Below are positions 29,892 through 35,239 of a DNA stretch of 35,239 nt, in pieces (within the stretch, counting starts at the first letter, position 1; every line of letters begins with the position of its first letter). Position numbers and translations under genes: made by a program. The notes beneath the pieces were generated by a model. It saw nothing but the letters and a program-made list of their open reading frames with translations, searched no databases and was not told the origin of the DNA. The stretch comes from Candidatus Binatus sp. (lineage in GTDB: Bacteria; Desulfobacterota; Binatia; Binatales; Binataceae): contig NZ_JAUSKL010000028.1 of NCBI RefSeq assembly GCF_030646925.1, forward strand, positions 1 to 35,239, read 5' to 3'.

Positions 29892-30457
29892 TTTCGCTCC
29901 GCACTTATCTGATCCTGCTGTCGATACTGGTGATCGAGCGATTCTTCGAACTCGATCTGGCGCGGCGCAACGCGCGCAACGCGTTCGAGCACGGCGCAAT
30001 CGAAGTCGGACAGGCGCACTATCGCGTGATGGTCGCGATGCACACGCTATTCATCGCGTCGTGCGCGCTCGAAGCGATTTTCTTTCCAACGCATTTTTCA
30101 CCCGCGGTCGCATGGATCGCGCTCGGCGCCGAACTATGCGCGCAACTGCTCCGCTACTGGGCGGTCTCGACGCTGGGCGAGCGCTGGAATACGCGCATCA
30201 TCGTCGATCCCGCACGGACGCCGGTGACCGGCGGCCCTTACCGCTTCATGCGCCATCCCAACTATCTCGCCGTGGTGATCGAGATCGCGGCGGTGCCGAT
30301 GATCGGCGGCGCGCTCGTCACCGCGATCGTATTTTCGATCGCAAACGCCTTCGTGCTCGCAGTAAGGATACCGGCGGAAGAGCGCGCGCTCGGCGGCGCC
30401 TATCAGGGTTTGTTCGGCTCGCGGAGCCGTTTCATCCCGCGCTTCCGGCATCAATAG
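29888..30457 (+). CDS. Isoprenylcysteine carboxyl methyltransferase (ICMT)-family protein
   Basis: A 189-aa membrane methyltransferase. The GTG at 29888 overlaps the PKS stop (GTGA); another GTG one codon earlier is possible. Four hydrophobic segments (for example YLILLSILVIERFFELDLAR, VAWIALGAELCAQLLRYW) precede the SAM-binding core TPVTGGPYRFMRHPNYLAVV, then EIAAVPMIGG and VRIPAEERALG, the R-H-P-x-Y and E-E motifs of ICMT/PEMT-type enzymes. In Bacillus bpsB and similar pairs, this family O-methylates the alkylpyrone made by the adjacent type III PKS. Strict translational coupling supports the same job here. Confidence 0.88.
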   Translation: MISLRTYLILLSILVIERFFELDLARRNARNAFEHGAIEVGQAHYRVMVAMHTLFIASCALEAIFFPTHFSPAVAWIALGAELCAQLLRYWAVSTLGERWNTRIIVDPARTPVTGGPYRFMRHPNYLAVVIEIAAVPMIGGALVTAIVFSIANAFVLAVRIPAEERALGGAYQGLFGSRSRFIPRFRHQ

Positions 30458-30496
30458 CCGATACCTACCGTATCCGCCGCTTGCTATGATCGCGCG

Positions 30497-31174
30497 ATGC
30501 TATTCGCGCCGTTCCTGATCTTCTACGCGATACTGTTTTTCTTCGCGCTCGCGTTTCTTTTTATCCTGGTTGAAATCCACGTCATCAACTACGCATTCCA
30601 GTTGCTTGGATTGCCGCCCGAGCTTGCATTTTTCGCGCTGCTCACGGCGCTTGTCGGCAGCTACATCAACATCCCGATTACTCGCATCGCGGCTGGCAGC
30701 CGCCGCGCGCCCGCAGTGGTGAACAATTTCGGCGTGCGCTACCGCGTGCCGACCGGCTATCCGGCTGACTCGACGATCGTCGCAATCAACGTCGGCGGCG
30801 CTGTCGTGCCAATACTCATTTCAATTTACGTTCTGATGCACTCGCCCGGCATCATCCCTCCCACGTTGATAGGTATTGCAATAGTCACTTTGATAGTGCA
30901 TCGCTTCGCGCGGCCGATCCCCGGGATGGGAATCGCGACGCCGATGTTCATCCCGCCGATCGTCGCCGCGGCGGCGGGCTATTTTCTGGGCGCCTCGACG
31001 CATCACGCTGACGCGGTCGCATTTGTAAGCGGCGTGATGGGCACGCTGATCGGCGCCGACCTGCTGAATCTCAGGAAGCTGAGCGGCTTGGGCGCACCGG
31101 TCGCGTCGATCGGCGGCGCAGGCACCTTCGACGGCATCTTCCTGACCGGCATCGTCGCGGTCCTGCTCGCGTAA
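30497..31174 (+). CDS. DUF1614 membrane protein
   Basis: A 225-aa protein with about seven hydrophobic segments. Motifs LFILVEIHVINYAFQLLGLP, LLTALVGSYINIPI and TIVAINVGGAVVPILISIYV match the DUF1614 family (unknown function, membrane). The C-terminal half adds GAPVASIGGAGTFDGIFLTG. It follows the methyltransferase by 39 bases and completes the putative three-gene unit, perhaps for export or sensing of the lipid product. No family function is established, so this is guesswork from position. Confidence 0.8.
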   Translation: MLFAPFLIFYAILFFFALAFLFILVEIHVINYAFQLLGLPPELAFFALLTALVGSYINIPITRIAAGSRRAPAVVNNFGVRYRVPTGYPADSTIVAINVGGAVVPILISIYVLMHSPGIIPPTLIGIAIVTLIVHRFARPIPGMGIATPMFIPPIVAAAAGYFLGASTHHADAVAFVSGVMGTLIGADLLNLRKLSGLGAPVASIGGAGTFDGIFLTGIVAVLLA

Positions 31175-31185
31175 CAGTTTCCAGC

Positions 31186-31238
31186 TTGTCCGATAGAAAG
31201 CAAGAGTCTATAGTGGTTCCAAATTGCATCCAATTTGG
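31186..31238 (+). promoter_or_regulatory. Promoter and operator of the FitA-like antitoxin gene
   Basis: TTGTCC (31186-31191) and TATAGT (31209-31214) are spaced by 17 bases, a good sigma-70 promoter. The palindrome CCAAATT-GCATCC-AATTTGG (31219-31238) covers the expected transcription start and ends two bases into the Shine-Dalgarno GGAG. It is a typical self-repression site for a ribbon-helix-helix antitoxin. Confidence 0.75.
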
Positions 31239-31248
31239 AGAAAAGCCG

Positions 31249-31482
31249 ATGCCGGTGACTCTGACGATCAAAAAGGTTCCCGACAAAATCGTCGCGCGGT
31301 TACGGCGGCGTGCGGCTGCCAATCATCGTTCGCTGCAGGGAGAACTGATGACCTTGCTTGAAGAGGCCAGTGAACCGAAGCGGCTTACAATCCATGAACT
31401 CCGGCAGGCAATGTTGAAGTCGGGACTTCGCACGCCGGACGAAAGCACCCGGATGATTCGCGAAGATCACGATGCCCGCTAA
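31249..31482 (+). CDS. FitA/VapB-like ribbon-helix-helix antitoxin, orphan
   Basis: The protein is 77 aa from the ATG at 31249, with GGAG 8 bases upstream. An upstream extension would cross the operator and promoter. MPVTLTIKKVPDKIVARLRR then RAAANHRSLQGELMTLLEEA is the FitA/Arc-type ribbon-helix-helix domain. The tail (HELRQAMLKSGL, MIREDHDAR) is the usual neutralising region for a PIN toxin. The expected VapC gene is missing: an ATG at 31472 overlapping the stop gives MPAKV, a plausible start, but then turns into Ala/Arg repeats and ends after 14 codons next to the convergent DUF35 gene. So the toxin has probably been deleted. Confidence 0.8.
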   Translation: MPVTLTIKKVPDKIVARLRRRAAANHRSLQGELMTLLEEASEPKRLTIHELRQAMLKSGLRTPDESTRMIREDHDAR

Positions 31483-31502
31483 GGTCGCGGCGGCGGCGCG
31501 CG

Positions 31503-31904
31503 CTAGGCGGGTTTGAATTTCACCAGCGTGTGCTCCGGCGTCACGTCGTCGAAATAAACTTCGACCGGCATCTCGACCCGAACTTTCTCCGGCGCCGCGA
31601 CGATATTGGTCGTCATGCGCGGGCCTTCATCCAGTTCGACGATACCAAGTATGTAGGGCGCGTCGCCGAAGGATCGGATCGACGCGCGCCGCACCACCGT
31701 ATAGCTATGCAGCTTGCCGCGGCCGCTGACGCGCTGCCAGGCGAGCTTATCCGCGAAACAGTGCGGGCATCGATCGCGCGGATAATAGACAAACTTCTGG
31801 CACGCGCCGCAGCGTTGAATAGTCAGTTCGTGGCGCTTGGCCGCTTCCCAGAACGGACGGCTGGTCGGCGTGGGCTTCGGTAGCGGTTTGAAATACTCAC
31901 TCAT
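31503..31904 (-). CDS. DUF35 zinc-ribbon/OB-fold protein (second copy)
   Basis: A 133-aa DUF35 protein, paralogous in layout to the one at 2781-3206. Zinc ligands are C32, C35, C46 and C49 (CGAC and CPHC). PRDRCPHCF and GRGKLHSYTVV lead to the OB-fold (PYILGIVELDEGPRMTTNIV). The N-terminus MSEYFKPLPKPTPTSRPFWE is the usual partner-docking helix. Its ATG overlaps the stop of the upstream thiolase-like gene by 4 bases (ATGA), so the two products are made together and likely form one complex. Confidence 0.88.
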   Translation of the reverse strand: MSEYFKPLPKPTPTSRPFWEAAKRHELTIQRCGACQKFVYYPRDRCPHCFADKLAWQRVSGRGKLHSYTVVRRASIRSFGDAPYILGIVELDEGPRMTTNIVAAPEKVRVEMPVEVYFDDVTPEHTLVKFKPA

Positions 31905-33058
31905 GATCGTCGCTCCAGGATCAGGCTCGCCTGCTCGCTCATTATTCCGCCGTTGCCATTGACGTATGCGAGCGACGCATTTTTGACTTGCCGCTCACCG
32001 CCACGCCCCATCAATTGCCGGATGCCTTCGGTCACGTGACTCATGCCGCCCGCGAGTCCGGGCTGGCCGAACGAGAGTTGGCCGCCGTGCGTGTTGCAGG
32101 GAAAATCGCCCGCATAAGTCAGGTCGTGTTCCGCGACGAACGGTCCACCCTGACCCTTCTTGCAGAAGCCCGCGTCCTCGAGCGTGACGATCACCGTGAT
32201 CGTGTAACAGTCGTACGGACAGACGAGGTGCATATCCTTCGGCTGCAGCCCCGCCATTTTGAAGGCCGCTTCCGCGGCGGGCTTCACCGGTGATTCCGTC
32301 AGCGACGGCGCGTATGTGATCGTTGAATGGTTCGCGTACTCGCCGGCGCCGATCAGCCACACCGGCGTGTTCTTCGAGCGCTTCGCGACGTCCGGCGACG
32401 CGACGATAATTGCGGCGCCGCCGGTGACCGGGCTCACGATCTCGTACAGATGCAACGGATCGACGATCATGCGCGAGTTCAGCACGTCGTCGATCGTGAG
32501 CGCCTTGTCGTTGAAGGTCGCGAGCGGATTCTTGAGCGCGTTGGCGCGTTGATCGACTGCGACCTTCGCCATCTGGCGCGCCGTGGTGCCGTATTCGTAC
32601 ATATGCCGATGCGCGATCATCGCGTATCCGCAGTTCGCGCCGACGTTGCCGTAGGGCGCCTCGAACTCGCGCTGCACCGAAATCACCGGCGGCTTCTGAT
32701 CTCCGCGCGCATTCAGATCGGCCACCAGGCACAGCACCGCGTTGCACATCCCGGCATCGATCGCCGCCGCCGCGCGCCAGATCATCCCGGCTGGACTTGC
32801 GCCGCCGATATCGACCTGGTTCAGCATGCGCACGTTGAGGCCGAGCACTTCCGCGGCGCTGGCCGGATAGATCATGCCGGGATCCGCGAACGGCACGCCC
32901 ACCAGAAATCCGTCGATGTCCTTTTTTTCGAGACCCGCATCCGCGATCGCCTCGGCCGCAACTCGCCCCATCAGGCCGAGCGGCGTCAGATTGCCCGGCT
33001 CTTTGACCGGCTTCAGTTCGCCGATTCCGATCGCGGCAGCTTTGCCTTTAAGACTCAT
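31901..33058 (-). CDS. Thiolase-like (SCP-x/Ltp type) protein, second copy
   Basis: A 385-aa thiolase-fold protein from the ATG at 33058 (GGGAG upstream); the longer frame to 33133 is not supported. Compared with the copy at 3215-4378 it keeps the same landmarks: NQVDIGGASPAGMIWRAAAA, AHRHMYEYGTT, CPYDCYTITVIVTLEDAGF, CNTHGGQLSFGQPG and YVNGNGG. The catalytic Cys is replaced by an IGGAS motif, and even the His of the thiolase GHP motif is Gln (GQPG), so thiolysis is very unlikely. Tyr282 in PYDCY is retained. Retro-aldol or acyl-transfer chemistry with the overlapping DUF35 partner is inferred. No MaoC or other genes follow, unlike the first operon. Confidence 0.85.
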   Translation of the reverse strand: MSLKGKAAAIGIGELKPVKEPGNLTPLGLMGRVAAEAIADAGLEKKDIDGFLVGVPFADPGMIYPASAAEVLGLNVRMLNQVDIGGASPAGMIWRAAAAIDAGMCNAVLCLVADLNARGDQKPPVISVQREFEAPYGNVGANCGYAMIAHRHMYEYGTTARQMAKVAVDQRANALKNPLATFNDKALTIDDVLNSRMIVDPLHLYEIVSPVTGGAAIIVASPDVAKRSKNTPVWLIGAGEYANHSTITYAPSLTESPVKPAAEAAFKMAGLQPKDMHLVCPYDCYTITVIVTLEDAGFCKKGQGGPFVAEHDLTYAGDFPCNTHGGQLSFGQPGLAGGMSHVTEGIRQLMGRGGERQVKNASLAYVNGNGGIMSEQASLILERRS

Positions 33059-33220
33059 GTGATCACTCCCGCTTTGGCACTTGTCGCTGATGCTTACCAC
33101 AAGTTGCGCGTTCAGCGTGAAAGGCGGGCGCAAAAATTTTCTCGCCGCGACGCTTCGGCCCGCGAGGCTGACACGCGTTGCGCCATCTTATACTTTGGTC
33201 GGATCAGGAGTTCCGCGAAC

Positions 33221-33400
33221 ATGGCATTTATCATCTGTGACGACCACAACCTCGATGTCGAAGCCGACGGCGTTGACCCCGCCGCGGCCAGGCAACTGAT
33301 GCTGACCGACGCCAAGGTCGATGCGAACGCGGCCGAAAAGGAAATAATCGAATTCGGCAAGCATCATCGCGACTGCAACATTCGAATTCTCGCCGGGTAA
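33221..33400 (+). CDS. Small uncharacterised acidic protein (59 aa)
   Basis: A 59-codon frame from the ATG at 33221 with AGGAG 10 bases upstream and a TAA stop. The protein starts MAFIICDDHNLDVEADGVDP and has a helical middle (NAAEKEIIEFGKHHRDCNIR). No signal peptide or membrane helix. Composition is balanced and the ribosome site good, so it is probably a real gene; the antisense shows nothing better. Family unknown. The 162-base gap before it, divergent from the thiolase-like gene, has no clear promoter. Confidence 0.55.
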   Translation: MAFIICDDHNLDVEADGVDPAAARQLMLTDAKVDANAAEKEIIEFGKHHRDCNIRILAG

Positions 33401-33445
33401 TTTTTCAGGCAACGACGCACATGGGATTCCGCATCGTGAAGTGAT

Positions 33446-33475
33446 TTGACTTCGCCCGATCGCGCTTGCTATCGG
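33446..33475 (+). promoter_or_regulatory. Putative promoter of the SnoaL-like gene
   Basis: TTGACT (33446-33451) is followed after 18 bases by TATCGG with an upstream TG (extended -10 form TGCTATCGG). The -10 is weak, but the -35 and extended element compensate. The SnoaL-like start is 47 bases downstream. Confidence 0.4.
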
Positions 33476-33521
33476 ATGAAGCGATCATCCAATCAGCGAA
33501 CATGGCGCAAAGGATATCGCG

Positions 33522-34031
33522 ATGAAAAAGGTTTCTTCGTTGCTTGCGGCGTCGGTCGGCATCGTAATGCTTTGTGGATTAGCGACGCTCGCGCGCGCCG
33601 GTGAAGCGGAACAAACGGAAATAAAGGCGCTCAAGCAGAATTACGTGAAGGCGCTCGAAGCCAAGGATGTCGACGCCTTGATGGCCGTTTACGAGAATAG
33701 TCCGACGCTGGTGGTGTTCGACGTGATTCCGCCGCGTCAATACCTTGGCTGGGAAGCGTACAAAAAAGACTGGCAGGGCGTTCTCGGCGGATGTACCGGG
33801 CCGATGAAAGCGGAACTGACCGAGATGACGATCGTCGCCGAAGGCAACGTCGGTTACGGCCACGAGATTCAGCACTTGAGTTGCCCGACGAAGGGCGCGC
33901 CGCTGGACATGACGCTGCGGGCGACCGACGGCTATGCGAAGAAAGACGGCAAATGGCTGATTGCGCACGAGCATCTTTCAGTCCCGGTCGATCTCGCGAC
34001 CGGCAAGGGCGATTTGACCTCGAAGCCGTAA
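33522..34031 (+). CDS. Exported SnoaL/NTF2-like protein
   Basis: A 169-aa protein starting at the ATG at 33522 with AAAGGA upstream. Residues 1-26 (MKKVSSLLAASVGIVMLCGL then ATLARA) form a Sec signal peptide cleaved after ARA. The mature part is an NTF2/SnoaL-like cone: helices EIKALKQNYVKALEAKDVDA and LMAVYENSPTLVVFDV, then beta strands YGHEIQHLSC, TDGYAKKDGKWLIAHEHLSV. Such proteins can be polyketide cyclases, isomerases or simple ligand-binding periplasmic proteins; no catalytic residue set is evident. It stands alone, in front of the fMet tRNA. Confidence 0.82.
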   Translation: MKKVSSLLAASVGIVMLCGLATLARAGEAEQTEIKALKQNYVKALEAKDVDALMAVYENSPTLVVFDVIPPRQYLGWEAYKKDWQGVLGGCTGPMKAELTEMTIVAEGNVGYGHEIQHLSCPTKGAPLDMTLRATDGYAKKDGKWLIAHEHLSVPVDLATGKGDLTSKP

Positions 34032-34107
34032 TCGCGCGATTTGCCGATCGCGGCGACGATTGCGAATTCAAATTTGCGCACGCCCGCTTGCGAAATCTTC
34101 TGTCGTA

Positions 34108-34137
34108 TTGACCGGTGATCCAGACGGCAGATACACT
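34108..34137 (+). promoter_or_regulatory. Putative tRNA-fMet promoter
   Basis: TTGACC (34108-34113) and TACACT (34132-34137) are spaced by 18 bases and followed by a GC-rich discriminator, as in stringently controlled stable-RNA promoters. The start would fall at or just before the first base of the tRNA, giving almost no 5' leader. Confidence 0.5.
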
Positions 34138-34142
34138 GCGCG

Positions 34143-34219
34143 GGCGGGGTGGAGCAGTCTGGTAGCTCGCCGGGCTCATAACCCGGAGGTCGAAGGTTCA
34201 AATCCTTCCCCCGCAACCA
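34143..34219 (+). tRNA. Initiator tRNA-fMet (CAT anticodon)
   Basis: A 77-base cloverleaf with encoded CCA. Acceptor strands GGCGGGG and CCCCGCA leave position 1-72 unpaired (G-A), and the anticodon stem holds three consecutive G-C pairs (CCGGG-CTCATAA-CCCGG). Both are marks of initiators that exclude it from elongation and target it to formylation. The D arm is GAGCAGTCTGGTAGCTC and the T arm GAAGG-TTCAAAT-CCTTC. The frame antisense to it (encoding a GKDLNLRPPGYEPGELPD-like peptide) is a known artefact and not a gene. Confidence 0.97.
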
Positions 34220-34279
34220 ATAAACATTCTCGGACCTGACATGCTTGATAGAAGGCCTCATGGCACGGATACCGGTCGT

Positions 34280-34477
34280 ATGACTACGAAGAAGATCCCC
34301 GCCGGCGCGTCGGGCTCTGCGGACTTAAGTAGCCGCGAAGCGGTTGAACGCTTCCGTGAGGCAGCCGCTGAGTTCACAAAGCGTGCGACACGCTCCAAAC
34401 AGTCTGCGATCAGGGTTCTCGTTGAATCGGGAATCTACACTAAGTCCGGCAAGCTCACCAAGAATTACCGGTCCTAA
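34280..34477 (+). CDS. Small putative antitoxin (65 aa)
   Basis: The protein is 65 aa from the ATG at 34280; the open frame continues upstream to 34241 but has no ribosome site there either. The sequence ends SAIRVLVESGIYTKSGKLTK NYRS, with a helical middle (REAVERFREAAAEFTKRATR). The pattern of a long helix followed by G-I-x-x-x-S-G-K-L-x-x-x-Y appears in small proteins next to toxins, from memory of the pattern only. Its stop is 21 bases before the downstream gene, and the two are in the same reading frame, so only the TAA at 34475 separates them. Located right after tRNA-fMet in DNA of lower GC than the neighbours. Confidence 0.6.
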   Translation: MTTKKIPAGASGSADLSSREAVERFREAAAEFTKRATRSKQSAIRVLVESGIYTKSGKLTKNYRS

Positions 34478-34498
34478 CGAGCAATCGCCTCCGCTCCG

Positions 34499-35089
34499 TT
34501 GCATCAACTGGCTGCGAGTTTCGTTCTCGGCTACCACGGATGCGATAGTGCCGTGGGCGAGCGAATCCTCAAGGGCGAATCCTTCAAGCAAAGCAACAAC
34601 GACTACGATTGGCTTGGTCCGGGGATCTATTTCTGGGAAGCGAACCCGCTACGTGGTTTCGACTTCGCTCGCGAGGCCAAGAAACGTCGGACGTCCGATA
34701 TACGAAGACCGTTTGCTATCGGCGCGGTAATTTCGCTTGGCGGGTGCCTTGATCTAACGACCACTGCTGGTGTCGAACAAGTGCGTACAGCTTACCGCAC
34801 TCTCGCGGAACTCGCTGCGGCCGGCCGCTTCAAACTGCCTCAGAATGCGGGCGACGGCTTGCTGCGCCGATTGGATTGCGCCGTGATTCAAATGGTCCAC
34901 ACCATCCGCGCCGATCGGGGCGAGCAGCCGATCGATGCGGTGAAAGGCGTCTTCATCGAAGGCCTCCCGGTCTACAAAGGCTCGGGATTTTACGAGAGGA
35001 CCCACATCCAGATTGCCGTCCGGAACCCCGATTGCATCAAAGGTGTATTCCGCGTTCCACAAGCCCAGCTTCGATCAATCAACAGGTAG
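34499..35089 (+). CDS. Putative ADP-ribosyltransferase-like toxin (DUF3990/PARP-like)
   Basis: The frame is 196 aa from a TTG at 34499; no ATG or GTG fits and there is no Shine-Dalgarno, suggesting coupling to the gene before it. Near the N-terminus are VLGYHGCDSAVGERILKGE (His13, Gly14) and NDYDWLGPGIYFWEANP (Tyr44, Glu47). H-G then G-x-G-I-Y-F is the NAD-binding signature of PARP/DUF3990-type ADP-ribosyltransferases. PFAIGAVISLGGCLDLT gives the next strands. A later GVFIEGLPVYKGSGFYERTH could carry the catalytic Glu region (residues about 150-170). No signal peptide. The pairing with a small upstream gene suggests a type II toxin-antitoxin module; toxicity is inferred. Confidence 0.65.
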   Translation: MHQLAASFVLGYHGCDSAVGERILKGESFKQSNNDYDWLGPGIYFWEANPLRGFDFAREAKKRRTSDIRRPFAIGAVISLGGCLDLTTTAGVEQVRTAYRTLAELAAAGRFKLPQNAGDGLLRRLDCAVIQMVHTIRADRGEQPIDAVKGVFIEGLPVYKGSGFYERTHIQIAVRNPDCIKGVFRVPQAQLRSINR

Positions 35090-35104
35090 TAGATTCGGAT
35101 CCCT

Positions 35105-35238
35105 TAGCAGGATGTTGATTAAAGGGTGAATTTGGAAAATTCGCCTCCAATCGCGAAGCGTACAAGCCTCTTGAGATCATTCGAGATCAGTAAGTGTGTA
35201 GCTAAATCCAACAATTTGTATTTTTCAACAGCCTGCTA
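35105..35238. mobile_element. MITE-like element with 18-bp terminal inverted repeats
   Basis: The left end TAGCAGGATGTTGATTAA (35105-35122) and the reverse complement of the right end, TAGCAGGCTGTTGAAAAA (35221-35238), match at 15 of 18 positions. The 98 bases between have no gene and are AT-richer than the chromosome. CAGGCTGTTGAAAAA-type ends are common in transposons of DDE insertion sequences, so this is probably a non-autonomous derivative. The window ends one base after the right repeat, so flanking target-site duplication cannot be judged on that side. Confidence 0.6.
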
Positions 35239-35239
35239 G

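Noticed and set aside
33932-34261. 109-codon minus-strand frame with a GKDLNLRPPGYEPGELPD-like peptide
   Set aside because: This is the well-known spurious translation of the strand opposite an initiator tRNA gene.
34143-35239. Integrated island using tRNA-fMet as attachment site
   Set aside because: No integrase and no repeat of the tRNA 3' end was found downstream in the window.
1-35239. CRISPR array or rRNA genes
   Set aside because: No regularly spaced direct repeats and no rRNA-like conserved blocks were seen.

Overview
The window looks like a piece of a chromosome from a high-GC, Gram-negative, probably uncultured bacterium. The clustered hrcA-grpE-dnaK-dnaJ genes, a hexameric-type citrate synthase, the dense arginine-rich antisense frames, and several CoA-dependent degradation genes (thiolase-like/DUF35 pairs, MaoC-like proteins, a crotonase) fit deltaproteobacterial-type or Binatota-like metagenomic genomes. 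That placement is inference. No rRNA, CRISPR array or complete insertion sequence is visible.

Layout. 1-996: the start of an AI-2E-family membrane transporter, cut by the left edge. 1187-5203 (minus): a compact six-gene catabolic operon (alpha/beta hydrolase, Cys-less thiolase-like aldolase candidate, DUF35, PHP phosphoesterase, two MaoC/hot-dog proteins) behind a TTGACA box and a 7-bp inverted repeat. 5302-9414: an excisionase-type HTH protein, a crotonase lacking the usual glutamates, a membrane-anchored BON/PDZ protein with a newly recognised 59-codon gene coupled to it, and citrate synthase. 9639-9841: two unrelated gene 5' ends, a VOC protein and a NAD(P)-binding protein, butted head to head as a deletion scar. 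10217-11153: DedA and a DUF2007 protein.

11175-13368 is an accessory patch: a Doc-type toxin-antitoxin pair, an unknown 80-aa protein, and an orphan protein with a PD-(D/E)XK-like motif. 13459-16861 holds a GH13 alpha-glucosidase and a two-domain peptidoglycan hydrolase without a signal peptide. 16947-21374 holds a ferritin-like protein, a quinone oxidoreductase, a secreted unknown, a palindromic repeat, a GNAT acetyltransferase and a VWA (CoxE/ViaA-like) protein.

21573-26909 is the heat-shock cluster, with two related REP-like repeats between hrcA and grpE. 27188-28491 is aroE plus a VOC protein; directly upstream of aroE lies a frameshifted and truncated pyrE start. 28821-31174 is the most attractive biosynthetic unit: a type III polyketide synthase overlapping an ICMT-type methyltransferase, followed by a DUF1614 membrane protein, comparable with the alkylpyrone bpsAB pair of Bacillus. 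31186-31482 is an orphan FitA/VapB-like antitoxin with a clear promoter-operator. 31503-33058 carries a second DUF35/thiolase-like pair. 33221-34031 has a 59-aa unknown and a secreted SnoaL/NTF2-like protein.

The right end has an initiator tRNA (fMet), then a two-gene module that could be a toxin-antitoxin pair with an ADP-ribosyltransferase-like toxin, then a 134-bp element with 18-bp imperfect terminal inverted repeats ending at the window edge.

Many starts were moved inward from the longest open frame because Shine-Dalgarno placement, homology or neighbouring genes support a later codon; reasons are given per gene. All family assignments are from reading the translated sequence, without database searches.
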